Assembly (NCBI RefSeq): GCF_002355895.1
Contig: NZ_AP017652.1
Coordinates: 1,025,001-1,089,000 of the forward strand
Direction of reading: 5' to 3'
Source of the DNA: Streptococcus sp. NPS 308
Lineage (GTDB): Bacteria > Bacillota > Bacilli > Lactobacillales > Streptococcaceae
Length of the DNA stretch: 64,000 bases
Part shown: positions 9,631 through 17,201 of the stretch, in pieces
Position numbering within the stretch: the stretch's first letter is position 1
Layout of the letters: each line of letters begins with the position of its first letter
Notes under the pieces: model-generated
What the model saw: the letters and a program-made list of their open reading frames with translations, nothing else
Databases searched by the model: none
What the model was told of the DNA's origin: nothing
Program-made: the position numbers and the translations under genes

Positions 9631-10707
9631 TTATTTCAATTCAAATTTCAGCTCAGCTGTTGGACGGACCAAACCACGCTCATGAAGCGTTTCTGCGATC
9701 TGTACAGAGTTCCAAGCAGCACCTTTGAGGAGGTTATCTGAAACAACCCACATGTGAATTCCTTTTTCAGCATCCAAGTCCTTACGGATACGACCGACAA
9801 AGGTATCACGTGAACCAACAGCATTGATAGCTTGAGGATAGATTTGATGCGCTACATCATCTTCAAGAACTGCACCTGGGAAGGATGAGATAGCTGCTTT
9901 CACTTCTTCGATTGGCGCAACTTCTTTTGTTTCGATGTAAACAGACTCAGAGTGAGCTGACAAGACTGGAATACGAACACATGTTGCAGACACTGCGATA
10001 GACTCATCTTCCATGATTTTCTTGGTTTCCTTGGTCATCTTCATCTCTTCGTAAGTGTAATCATTGTCTGTGAAGACATCGATCTGAGGAAGAGCATTGA
10101 AGGCGATTGGATAGTGTTTCTTATCACCACCTGAAGGCAAGATTTCCGCTTGCAAATCACGTGGATTGACACCGTCATTCAAGACTTCACGAAGTTCACG
10201 TTGTGTTTCAAGAATCGCTCCCATACCTGCACCTGAAACCGCTTGGTAAGTAGAAACGATGATACGGTCCAAGCCCCATTTTTGACGAACAGGCTCAAGA
10301 GCCACCATCATTTGGATTGTTGAACAGTTAGGGCAGGCAATGATTCCGTTGTGGGCATCAAGTGCATGAGCATTTACTTCTGGGACAACCAATGGTACAT
10401 CTGGGTTTTGACGGAAGTAAGATGTGTTATCAACCACTACAGCACCAGCCTTAACTGCGTAGGGAGCATACTTAGCTGATGTCGAACCACCTGCTGAGAA
10501 GAGTGCAATATCAACACCCTCAAAAGCTGTTTCAGTTGTTTCCTCAATCGTAATGTCCTGGTCTTTAAATTTCAAAGTCTTACCAGCTGAACGTGCGGAA
10601 GCAAGGTAACGAATTTTATCGATTGGAAGTGTTGATTCTTCCAACATTTTTATCATCTGAGCTCCGACAGCACCTGTCGCGCCGACTACAGCAACTGTAT
10701 ATCCCAT
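9631..10707 (-). CDS. asd: Aspartate-semialdehyde dehydrogenase
   Basis: Asd reduces aspartyl phosphate to aspartate semialdehyde with NADPH, feeding threonine, methionine and lysine synthesis. The NADP-binding motif [12 protein letters not shown] starts at residue 6 and the catalytic cysteine lies in [10 protein letters not shown]. At 358 residues it is full length. GAGG precedes the ATG. A TATAAT at 10753-10758 is the likely -10 (17 bases from TTTTCA). A small RNA of the asd-motif type is encoded just upstream on the same strand. Confidence 0.98.
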   Translation of the reverse strand: MGYTVAVVGATGAVGAQMIKMLEESTLPIDKIRYLASARSAGKTLKFKDQDITIEETTETAFEGVDIALFSAGGSTSAKYAPYAVKAGAVVVDNTSYFRQNPDVPLVVPEVNAHALDAHNGIIACPNCSTIQMMVALEPVRQKWGLDRIIVSTYQAVSGAGMGAILETQRELREVLNDGVNPRDLQAEILPSGGDKKHYPIAFNALPQIDVFTDNDYTYEEMKMTKETKKIMEDESIAVSATCVRIPVLSAHSESVYIETKEVAPIEEVKAAISSFPGAVLEDDVAHQIYPQAINAVGSRDTFVGRIRKDLDAEKGIHMWVVSDNLLKGAAWNSVQIAETLHERGLVRPTAELKFELK

Positions 10708-10810
10708 AAATAACCTCTTTCGGAATTTTCTAAAAATTTCTATAATAGATGTATTATACTACTTTTTCAAGAAATTGAAAAGCATTTTTAGACTATATTT
10801 TCTGAAAACT

Positions 10811-10952
10811 AAAAATCCCTAGTCATTGACTAGGGACTAAGAGGCATCTTCATGTGATGAGCAGGTTCACACAACTCATCAAGGTCCGCTCCTGCGTTAT
10901 GACCTCCTTATGCTCAATAGCAGTCCGAAGACTACCTATCGACTCATCGCAG
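10811..10952 (-). ncRNA. asd-type small RNA (asd RNA motif candidate)
   Basis: About 140 nt on the minus strand with a near-ideal promoter at one end and a Rho-independent terminator at the other (stem TCCCTAGTCA/TGACTAGGGA, then TTTTT). It has several self-complementary stretches, for example GGTAGTCTTCGGACTGC and the ATGAGT/CTCAT-type arms, and no convincing ORF. It sits directly upstream of asd. An asd RNA motif in this position is described for lactic acid bacteria, with an independent transcript detected in S. pyogenes. I assign it by position and architecture, not by covariance-model match. Whether it acts in trans or affects asd is unknown. Confidence 0.75.
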
Positions 10953-10957
10953 GTTTT

Positions 10958-10986
10958 ATTCTACTATGCTTTGCTGACTTTGTCAA
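10958..10986 (-). promoter_or_regulatory. Promoter of the asd-type small RNA
   Basis: TTGACA (10981-10986), a 17-base spacer and TAGAAT (10958-10963) on the minus strand; the transcript should begin near 10951. Confidence 0.85.
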
Positions 10987-11006
10987 GGCTAATGCGGGGG
11001 AAATAT

Positions 11007-11034
11007 AAAAAACTCTCGAATATCAAGAGTTTTC
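11007..11034 (-). terminator. Terminator of tRNA-Thr transcript
   Basis: AAAACTCTTG and CGAGAGTTTTTT on the minus strand form a stem ending in a T-run, just beyond the tRNA 3' end. Confidence 0.85.
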
Positions 11035-11046
11035 ATGTCTATCTAA

Positions 11047-11119
11047 TGCTAATTGCCGGGATTGAACCGGCGACCTCATCCTTACCATGGATGCGCTCTG
11101 CCAACTGAGCTAAATCAGC
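11047..11119 (-). tRNA. tRNA-Thr (anticodon GGU)
   Basis: A full cloverleaf folds on the minus strand: acceptor GCTGATT/AATTAGC, D-arm GCTC/GAGC, anticodon stem CATCC/GGATG around loop ATGGTAA (anticodon GGT at positions 34-36), T-arm GCCGG/CCGGC with TTCAATC loop. It reads ACC and ACU threonine codons. CCA is not encoded and must be added after transcription. It is a single tRNA with its own promoter and terminator. Confidence 0.97.
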
Positions 11120-11129
11120 TTACCTAAAA

Positions 11130-11158
11130 AGTATACTATAGTTCTATGTTCTTGTCAA
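11130..11158 (-). promoter_or_regulatory. Promoter of tRNA-Thr
   Basis: TTGACA (11153-11158), 17-base spacer, TATACT (11130-11135) on the minus strand, ending 11 bases before the mature tRNA 5' end. Confidence 0.88.
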
Positions 11159-11185
11159 GCGCTCTCTTTTAAATTTCTGAAATGA

Positions 11186-11217
11186 AAAAAGCTAGATTTA
11201 GCAAGAATCTAGCTTAT
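11186..11217 (-). terminator. Terminator of queT
   Basis: AAGCTAGATT and AATCTAGCTT form a ten-pair stem followed on the minus strand by TTTTTT. Confidence 0.85.
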
Positions 11218-11224
11218 AAACTTC

Positions 11225-11734
11225 TTATTTTGTAAGGTCGATTCGCTGTCCCAGTTTTCCGATTAGGATTGCACCAACGATAAGCGATGCAAACTCTCCA
11301 ATCCCTGTAGAAAACCAAGTAAAGAAGAATGGAGCTTCAGCAACGATATGAAGTTCAGCTGCAATGGTAATCATTGAAATGGAGAAGAGGATTGAAAAGA
11401 AGAAATGATCTTTTCGAATCAATCCGTTAAAGAGGTAATCTTTGCTGTATTTTGCAAAGAGCCATACACCTAGACTAAGGAAAACTAGAGTAGATCCCCC
11501 GCCGACAAAGACATCAATTATGCCAAAACTAAAGAAATTAGCAATCATACAACCAATCGTCACACCGATGATGTATTTAGGATTGTAAAAAGCCAAAAAA
11601 TTCATCATCTCAGAAATGCGGAACTGGTAAGCACCGTAGCTAATAGCATTTAGTGGTGGGGTAATGGTCAAAACCACATAGATAGCAGCAACAATAGCAA
11701 TATCTGCCATGTCACGAACAGTTAAATTTTTCAT
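11225..11734 (-). CDS. queT: Queuosine precursor transporter QueT
   Basis: A 169-residue, five- to six-helix integral membrane protein of the QueT (former DUF988/COG4708) family, the substrate-specific S component of an ECF transporter for preQ1 or related queuosine precursors. The start MKNLTVRDMADIA is set by GGAGAA located within the riboswitch; a longer reading would run through the aptamer. Identification rests on the family sequence and on the preQ1-II riboswitch directly upstream, which ties it to queuosine salvage. Confidence 0.93.
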   Translation of the reverse strand: MKNLTVRDMADIAIVAAIYVVLTITPPLNAISYGAYQFRISEMMNFLAFYNPKYIIGVTIGCMIANFFSFGIIDVFVGGGSTLVFLSLGVWLFAKYSKDYLFNGLIRKDHFFFSILFSISMITIAAELHIVAEAPFFFTWFSTGIGEFASLIVGAILIGKLGQRIDLTK

Positions 11735-11739
11735 GTTTT

Positions 11740-11795
11740 CTCCTTTGGCGGTTTCCCGCGTAAAATATGCTTGGTGAAAGAAGCTAAGCACCAAG
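11740..11795 (-). promoter_or_regulatory. preQ1-II (COG4708) riboswitch
   Basis: On the minus strand CTTGGTG pairs with CACCAAG around the loop CTTAGCTTCTTT, followed by GCATAT, a second small hairpin GCGG-GAAA-CCGC and then CAAAGGAGAA, which contains the queT ribosome binding site. This is the known preQ1-II architecture of streptococci: preQ1 binding pulls the SD into a pseudoknot and blocks translation. The long loop and the embedded SD match the published consensus as I remember it. Confidence 0.95.
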
Positions 11796-11817
11796 GGTTG
11801 AGTGAATCAACCTTACT

Positions 11818-11850
11818 AGTATAGCACATTAGCCAGCTTTATGCTATACT
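11818..11850. promoter_or_regulatory. Divergent extended -10 promoters of queT and the GtrA gene
   Basis: Two TGC-TATACT elements point outward from the same 33 bases. The minus copy (11818-11823) serves the queT riboswitch transcript and the plus copy (11845-11850) serves the GtrA gene. Neither has a good -35, consistent with extended -10 dependence. A GGTTGA/TCAACC hairpin lies at the start of the queT leader. Confidence 0.65.
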
Positions 11851-11856
11851 AAAATC

Positions 11857-12294
11857 ATGAAAAAACGAATAAAAGCTTTCTTTAATAACGAAATACTCTC
11901 CTACCTATTTTTTGGTGGTGCTACGACTTTGGTTTCTATTGTATCACGTTTGGTTATTTACCATATCAGCCACCAGGAAATCCTCGCAACTGCCCTTGCA
12001 AATATTATCGGGATTCTCTTTGCCTTTCTCACAAATGATACAATCGTCTTTAAACAAGAGAGAAGAAATTGGCCGACTCGCCTGGCTAAGTTTTTCTTAG
12101 CTCGTCTCTCTACACTTGGTCTTGACGTTCTTTTAACTTATATCTTTGTTACAACCTTTCCTGACATTATTGGCCAGTTTGTCGAATTTAATATAGATAG
12201 AGTTAATACGATTGAAACTATCCTAGCACAAATTTTGATCATCATTTTAAACTATATTTTCAGTAAAATCTATATTTTTAAAGGGAACAACTGA
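11857..12294 (+). CDS. GtrA-family membrane protein
   Basis: A 145-residue protein with four predicted membrane helices and the GtrA-like signatures YLFFGGATTLVS near the N-terminus and NYIFSKIYIF at the end. The family includes flippase-type proteins that move polyprenyl-linked sugars during glycosylation of cell-wall polymers; the specific substrate here is unknown. The -10 ends only 6 bases before the ATG and no clear SD is visible, so initiation may be leaderless or near-leaderless. Confidence 0.87.
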   Translation: MKKRIKAFFNNEILSYLFFGGATTLVSIVSRLVIYHISHQEILATALANIIGILFAFLTNDTIVFKQERRNWPTRLAKFFLARLSTLGLDVLLTYIFVTTFPDIIGQFVEFNIDRVNTIETILAQILIIILNYIFSKIYIFKGNN

Positions 12295-12312
12295 CCACTT
12301 TGAGCGTTCAAG

Positions 12313-12341
12313 TTGCTTTTTGTCACAATTTAGGATATAAT
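12313..12341 (+). promoter_or_regulatory. Promoter of mscL
   Basis: TTGCTT, 17-base spacer, TATAAT; followed 19 bases later by GGAAAGGA and the mscL ATG. Confidence 0.6.
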
Positions 12342-12367
12342 AAATTAGAAAATTAGGAAAGGAATTT

Positions 12368-12754
12368 ATGAAAATGTTAAAGGATCTTAAAGAATTCTTG
12401 CTTCGTGGTAATGTCGTTGACCTCGCTGTCGGTGTCATCATTGCCTCTGCATTTGGTGCTATCGTTACTTCATTTGTTAATGACATCATCACTCCACTTC
12501 TATTGAACCCAGCTTTGGAAGCTGCGAAAGTACAAAACATCGCTGAGCTTGCATGGAATGGTGTTACATATGGTAAATTCTTGAGTGCTATTATCAACTT
12601 TCTCGTTGTAGGTACTGTGCTTTTCTTCGTTATTAAAGCTATGGAAAAAGCGCAAAACCTTCGTAAGAAAGAGGAAGTGGTTGAGGAAGCACCTGCTGCT
12701 CCAACTGAACTTGAAGTTCTTCAAGAAATCAAAGCTCTTCTTGAGAAAAAATAA
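12368..12754 (+). CDS. mscL: Large-conductance mechanosensitive channel
   Basis: MscL is a pentameric channel that opens under membrane tension to release solutes during hypo-osmotic shock. The 128-residue protein has the amphipathic N-terminus (LKEFLLRGNVVDLAVGVIIASAFGAIV), two membrane helices (about 16-42 and 72-95) and a charged C-terminal helix ending in EIKALLEKK. The NVVDLAVGVIIG-type signature is clear. Confidence 0.97.
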   Translation: MKMLKDLKEFLLRGNVVDLAVGVIIASAFGAIVTSFVNDIITPLLLNPALEAAKVQNIAELAWNGVTYGKFLSAIINFLVVGTVLFFVIKAMEKAQNLRKKEEVVEEAPAAPTELEVLQEIKALLEKK

Positions 12755-12761
12755 AACAGAT

Positions 12762-12794
12762 AAAGGATTTAGCTTAAAGCTAAATCCTTTTTTC
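12762..12794. terminator. Bidirectional terminator between mscL and hemH
   Basis: AAGGATTTAGC-TTAA-GCTAAATCCTT, then a T-run on plus; the mirrored A-run gives T residues on minus, for the convergent hemH. Confidence 0.9.
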
Positions 12795-12795
12795 T

Positions 12796-13890
12796 TTACT
12801 CTTTTGGTAACTTCCCAGCTTTTTCGAGCATTTTCTTAATTAAGTAAGGCATCTTCACATTTTCACGGCCTTTTTTCTCAATGAGCTTTTTGACAAATTC
12901 TGGCATCTGAAGGTCGTCTGTCTCCTCCATAATGTCCTTGGTAGTTGCTGAAGGCGCTAACTCATCGAAGGTTTCTTCTTCTGGGAGAAAAGCTTTAAAT
13001 TCCTTGTTTTCGTTGGCTCGTATAGTAGCAACTAAAGCGTCAATTAAACGGCTATCCGTATTGGGCATAGGTGGACGATGGTAGGTGACACCTATTTCTT
13101 GACACAACTCATAACATTCTACATCGTTGTCAAACAAGACTTCAATGTGCTCACTGATAAAACTAATCGGGACAAAAATATAATGCTCTGGATGTTGCTT
13201 TTGTTCTCGTAAATATTCTAAGACATCTGGCTTGATCCAAGGGATTCCAATATCGCTTTCGCTCTGCCAAGTATTGGTATACTGGTCGGCTTTTAGGCCG
13301 AGTTGTTCAGCGATTAGCTTGCTATTATCGAAAATCTGATCAATATAAGGATCTCCATAATCCAAGGCAAAAATGGGGACACTGTGGGCTGAAAAGATTA
13401 CCTTGAAGGATTCTTCTCCTACCTGATTTCGTAAAATTTTGCTAATCTCATCTGTCCAGAAGTCCAGCAAAGGCTGTTGTTGATACCAGTCCTTAATAAC
13501 TAAAAATCGGATTTGTTGGCTTTCCAAAAACTTTTCATACCCCATGACTGAGTAAAATGAATAATGAGGTTCCAAAATCAAACAGATACATTCTTCAACA
13601 CCATCAGCTTCCATCTGCTTGATCACGTCTGTAATAAAGGGCCGAGAAAATTTGTTGGCAAAGTAGATCCCATACTCCTCACCCAATCGTTCTCTAACTA
13701 GAGCGACCTCTTCTCGCGTAATCCGCTGCAAGGGCGTCCCATCGATAAGGACATAGTTGTCATAGAGAGTCTGAATCTCGTGGTCTTGTGGTCTAACACC
13801 ACGACGAATGTTTGTAAAAAATTCCGCTACTCCTTCAAAACTAATCTCCTCTGGAGATCCAAAGGTCATCATTAATATAGCTTTTTTCAT
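12796..13890 (-). CDS. hemH: Ferrochelatase (orphan)
   Basis: Family members insert Fe2+ into proto- or coproporphyrin. The 364-residue protein keeps the two residues of the metal-insertion site: His169 in FSAHSVP and Glu250 in [12 protein letters not shown]. Mitis-group streptococci are not known to have the rest of the haem pathway, and no other haem gene lies here, so its role (use of scavenged porphyrin, or the reverse reaction) is open. The position next to a PI-2-type islet and pepT matches pneumococcus. A TGA-TAGAAT extended -10 overlaps the end of the islet's terminator. Confidence 0.93.
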   Translation of the reverse strand: MKKAILMMTFGSPEEISFEGVAEFFTNIRRGVRPQDHEIQTLYDNYVLIDGTPLQRITREEVALVRERLGEEYGIYFANKFSRPFITDVIKQMEADGVEECICLILEPHYSFYSVMGYEKFLESQQIRFLVIKDWYQQQPLLDFWTDEISKILRNQVGEESFKVIFSAHSVPIFALDYGDPYIDQIFDNSKLIAEQLGLKADQYTNTWQSESDIGIPWIKPDVLEYLREQKQHPEHYIFVPISFISEHIEVLFDNDVECYELCQEIGVTYHRPPMPNTDSRLIDALVATIRANENKEFKAFLPEEETFDELAPSATTKDIMEETDDLQMPEFVKKLIEKKGRENVKMPYLIKKMLEKAGKLPKE

Positions 13891-13936
13891 GTTATCATCC
13901 TTATGTTATTATTTTCACTATCTATTCTATCATGAA

Positions 13937-13975
13937 AGAAAAAAATAGTAAACGCTTCCGACGTCTACTATTTCT
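13937..13975 (-). terminator. Terminator at the end of the pilus islet
   Basis: AAATAGTA and TACTATTT arms enclosing a second short stem (AACG/CGTT-type), followed by a T-run on the minus strand; it overlaps the srtG2 stop codon. Confidence 0.8.
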
Positions 13976-14840
13976 TTTGTTCTTTTGTTTTTCTATCTCG
14001 TCTCATGATTAGGATGATAACGACAAGGAGTAAAATAACGATAATCAGGAGGAGAAAGGCAAGGATATAAATCCAATGACTGGGAATTCCGTGATCGAAA
14101 TACCGTGTTCCTACAGCTTCTCCACTTTTATCTTGAGCTGCTTTTGCTGGCGTATCCGTTATTTTAGCTAAGAGGATATGTCTTCCGTTGGTAATGTTAA
14201 GGAAACAGGTGCTTAACAAAACAATCTTGTCCGTTGAGGTCAAGGAGACATCTCGCTTGTACTTGGCTTTACTTAGCAGATATTGATAGTAGGCCTGGTG
14301 TTCCTCATCGTTGGAACTCAAAGTTCGGTAAATCTCCGTGTCATAGGCATCTACTTCTAAAATCCCAAAAATCTCCAGACCACATTCACGACCATTGTAG
14401 TAGATAGAGCCATAGCGATGCTTTTCAAAAAAATCTTGATCCGCAAATTTTTGAATCTCCCCAAACATAGCACCAGAAGCCATGGAGTGACCATAAATGA
14501 TGGTGTTAAAGTCAGTAAAGTTGGGATTAAAACGATAGTCTAGGAATATAGAACCTGACACAGTATAATCGCCAAAAGCATTGCGGTCAAGGTATTTGAC
14601 ATTGTCCTGACTCTGCAAGAGGGGATAGTCTACCTTTGTCCCATCAAGGCTAATCCAACCACAAACATCCTTGTTGAGGTGCTGCAGGGTTTCAAAGCCC
14701 GTACTGCTGGCATCCTTTTCAATGGGATTATAATGATCGTAGTCACTCGCAAGAACTCTATCAGCTGTAAAAAGACAGAAAAAAGCTAGAAAAAGGGATA
14801 GAATGACCTTTATGGTTTTGTGACTCGTACTTGTTTTCAT
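13968..14840 (-). CDS. srtG2: Pilus-associated sortase, class B-like (SrtG2)
   Basis: A 290-residue sortase with an N-terminal signal/anchor (about 10-30) and a C-terminal membrane helix (about 255-280). The catalytic triad is visible: His118 in NTIIYGHS, Cys212 in LLSTC, Arg220 in TNGRH. VDYPLLQ, SGSIFLDYRF and HRYGSIYY are features of class B-type sortases such as the S. pyogenes FCT sortase, rather than classical class C; no DPW/DPF lid is apparent. It is the last gene of a PI-2-type islet, separated from srtG1 by a hairpin. In pneumococcal PI-2 the second sortase is, as I recall, dispensable. Confidence 0.9.
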   Translation of the reverse strand: MKTSTSHKTIKVILSLFLAFFCLFTADRVLASDYDHYNPIEKDASSTGFETLQHLNKDVCGWISLDGTKVDYPLLQSQDNVKYLDRNAFGDYTVSGSIFLDYRFNPNFTDFNTIIYGHSMASGAMFGEIQKFADQDFFEKHRYGSIYYNGRECGLEIFGILEVDAYDTEIYRTLSSNDEEHQAYYQYLLSKAKYKRDVSLTSTDKIVLLSTCFLNITNGRHILLAKITDTPAKAAQDKSGEAVGTRYFDHGIPSHWIYILAFLLLIIVILLLVVIILIMRRDRKTKEQKK

Positions 14841-14866
14841 ATTTCCTTCTTTCTCCTTTCTAGCCT

Positions 14867-14910
14867 TGAAAATAAAAGAGCAAGAGAGGCTGTCCCTTTC
14901 TCTTTTATTA
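14867..14910 (-). terminator. Terminator-like hairpin between srtG1 and srtG2
   Basis: AATAAAAGAG and CTCTTTTATT arms around a 19-base loop, ending in TTTTC on the minus strand. It could attenuate expression of srtG2 relative to the upstream pilus genes. Confidence 0.6.
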
Positions 14911-14915
14911 GTAGT

Positions 14916-15914
14916 TTAGTCAGTAATGGTATCTGCTCCTTCTTTTGCTTCTCTTCTACGACGCAAGATCAAGTAGAGGATGATGAGCAAGAAGATCAAT
15001 AGCAAGAGCAAGATAAACAAGATGATGTACCATATCCACAAAGGAATCGATGAGAGAAATCGTCCGAGCGATGAATCATCAAAGACACTGTAAGGGAATG
15101 GTTTTGATTTTTTCGTATGGAAGGTGTTCTTTGGAACCGTATCCGTAATCTTGGCAACTACGATATGTCTCCCATTTGTTACGTCTAGGAAACAGGTACT
15201 GAGAAGGATGATATGGTCATTTGGCCCCAGTGTAATGTCTCGTTTGTGAATGGCAACTGAGAGTAAGTGATCGATATATTCTTGACGCCGATCATCCCCA
15301 TTAATACCTGGATCGTAGATGTTAAAGTCATAGGCGTCTACCTCGAGCATCTCAAAGATCTCAAGACCTTTTTCAACACCATTATAGTAAATACTGCCGT
15401 AGCGATGCTGGTCAAAAAATTCCTTATCAGAAAACTTTGCTACATCTCCAAACATAACCCCATTTTCTACATGGTGACCGTAGATGATGGTATTAAAGTC
15501 TTCGAACTTGGATTCATTTCGAGCCTCAAGGAAAATAGCCCCTGTAGCTGCAAATTCACCCTTGGAATCCTTGTTCAGGTATTTTTCATTGTCTTTGGCT
15601 TGGACTAAGGGATAGTCGATATTGGTGCCATAGACATTGATCCAACCGAGAACCTCTGGATTGACTTGCTGTAGCTTGTGAAAGCCAGAAAAACTAGCAA
15701 GCTCATCCTTCTCACTGGTACTAAAAGGTCTATAAGCCTCATACTCACTTGATGAAGCCTGAGAATAGACCTGATTGGCATCCCAAAGGGCGTAGAAACC
15801 AAAGAGAAAGACTAAGGCTGCCAAGAGGAGCAGGATATGATTTATCAATGCATCTACAGCAAGGACCAGACGCCTAGACAAACTCCTTTTTGGTTTCTCA
15901 CGCTTGATTTTCAT
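14916..15914 (-). CDS. srtG1: Pilus-polymerising sortase, class B-like (SrtG1)
   Basis: A 332-residue sortase with membrane helices near residues 26-46 and 285-315 and a basic tail. Triad: His147 in NTIIYGHH, Cys241 in LLSTC, Arg249 in TNGRH. It is a close paralogue of SrtG2 downstream (shared HRYGSIYYNG, EVDAYD and STCFL[DN][IV]TNGRH). By analogy with PI-2 it should link PitB subunits into the shaft. It begins 16 bases after the pitB stop without a recognisable SD (only AAGTGG), so translation is probably coupled to pitB. Confidence 0.92.
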   Translation of the reverse strand: MKIKREKPKRSLSRRLVLAVDALINHILLLLAALVFLFGFYALWDANQVYSQASSSEYEAYRPFSTSEKDELASFSGFHKLQQVNPEVLGWINVYGTNIDYPLVQAKDNEKYLNKDSKGEFAATGAIFLEARNESKFEDFNTIIYGHHVENGVMFGDVAKFSDKEFFDQHRYGSIYYNGVEKGLEIFEMLEVDAYDFNIYDPGINGDDRRQEYIDHLLSVAIHKRDITLGPNDHIILLSTCFLDVTNGRHIVVAKITDTVPKNTFHTKKSKPFPYSVFDDSSLGRFLSSIPLWIWYIILFILLLLLIFLLIILYLILRRRREAKEGADTITD

Positions 15915-15930
15915 CGGTCAAACCACTTGC

Positions 15931-17157
15931 TTAAGCTTGTCTGCGTTTTTTAGACAAAACAACAAATCCAGCCAAACCAAGACCAATCATCAAAATGAAA
16001 GGAAGGTTGTCAATCAAGAGACCAGTAGGGGTAACGTCTTGAACGCTATTAGTAATTGTGTTTTTATTTACTTTTTCACCAATAAGAACGCTGTTTTGGG
16101 TGAAATCAGCTGAAATTCTACCTGATTGAGTGTTAGATTTACCATTTTCCCAATAAGCAGCTGAAGCTGTATATCCCTGAGATCCTGTTTCAACTAATTT
16201 ATAGCGAGTACCTGCAGGAATAGTGTCAAACACTAAGGATTGATCGTGATGCAATGTGATTGTTGTTTCTTTTCCATATTCAAAAGTTTTAGAAATATTT
16301 CCAATCTTTCCTTCAATAGAAGTTTTATCTTCTGTAGATGCTTTAGTGAAAGTAAGCTTGAAAGTGAAATCTTTCGATTTATCTGCAGTAGCACCTGACA
16401 CAACTTTTTTAATTACTAATGATTTAGCATTAGGATCATAATGTCCAAGGTGAGGATCGTTAGGGTAGGAATTGTTAGGATCTGTTATCTTACCAGCATT
16501 TTTACGATAGATATTTGTAAACAAATCATATTTAAACATAATCCCTTTTTCAGATGGCTTCACTTTAGCTGTAGCCTCTGTTGTATCTTGTTTAAAGTAT
16601 ACAGAAGATATGTACACACCACTACCACTATTTACTTTATTTTTTACAATAACATGCATTTCATAGCTACGATTATCAAAGGTCATTGAGTCAATTGCAA
16701 CACCATCTTTTTGCATTGCTCTCCAACCTTCATTTTGTTTTTCAGCAACAGTATAGACATATTCTCCAGCGTGAGTATAGGTCACATTTTCAAAAATATT
16801 TCCAGTGTTTTTCTTAATACTTGTTTGACCACTCGACAAAACATCTGTTCCTGAATAATCTACTGTTTTATCTGCTATTTGACCATTTGTGGCATTGACT
16901 GTTTCATATGGAACTCCGTTATTGGAGTTACCAGTTTTGGGTTTGAAAGTAAAGGTAAAGTGAGCATAAGGTGTAGTGATTCCTTCCGCAATATTCAACA
17001 CCTTGTTAATGGATACTTGTGCATTTGTTTCTCCATTGGACATTGCGGTTGCGTCAGAGTTTTCATCCGCAAATGTTGGCAATCCTCTAAAGACCGACAA
17101 GGCGGTTACAGCTGCAATACTTGCAGTAACTAATTTTTTCAAAAATGTTTTTTTCAT
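15931..17157 (-). CDS. pitB: PI-2-type major pilin (PitB)
   Basis: The start MKKTFLKKLV is chosen for the AAAGGAA site 7 bases upstream. The 408-residue protein has a signal peptide (cleavage near FADEN), two FctA/Spy0128-like isopeptide pilin regions (AHFTFTFKP and FTFKLTF motifs) and a C-terminal sorting signal: VTPTG at about 375-379, a hydrophobic helix and the tail KKRRQA. VTPTG instead of LPXTG is characteristic of the pneumococcal PI-2 backbone. It should form the covalent pilus shaft used in adhesion. It lies between sipA and srtG1. Confidence 0.93.
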   Translation of the reverse strand: MKKTFLKKLVTASIAAVTALSVFRGLPTFADENSDATAMSNGETNAQVSINKVLNIAEGITTPYAHFTFTFKPKTGNSNNGVPYETVNATNGQIADKTVDYSGTDVLSSGQTSIKKNTGNIFENVTYTHAGEYVYTVAEKQNEGWRAMQKDGVAIDSMTFDNRSYEMHVIVKNKVNSGSGVYISSVYFKQDTTEATAKVKPSEKGIMFKYDLFTNIYRKNAGKITDPNNSYPNDPHLGHYDPNAKSLVIKKVVSGATADKSKDFTFKLTFTKASTEDKTSIEGKIGNISKTFEYGKETTITLHHDQSLVFDTIPAGTRYKLVETGSQGYTASAAYWENGKSNTQSGRISADFTQNSVLIGEKVNKNTITNSVQDVTPTGLLIDNLPFILMIGLGLAGFVVLSKKRRQA

Positions 17158-17201
17158 GATTATTCCTTTTATTTTTAAATTTCTTTTTTCATAAATTGTC
17201 A

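Noticed and set aside
10854..11108. 84-codon open frame on plus across the asd-type RNA and tRNA
   Set aside because: It reads through a tRNA gene and two terminators in antisense; not a protein gene.
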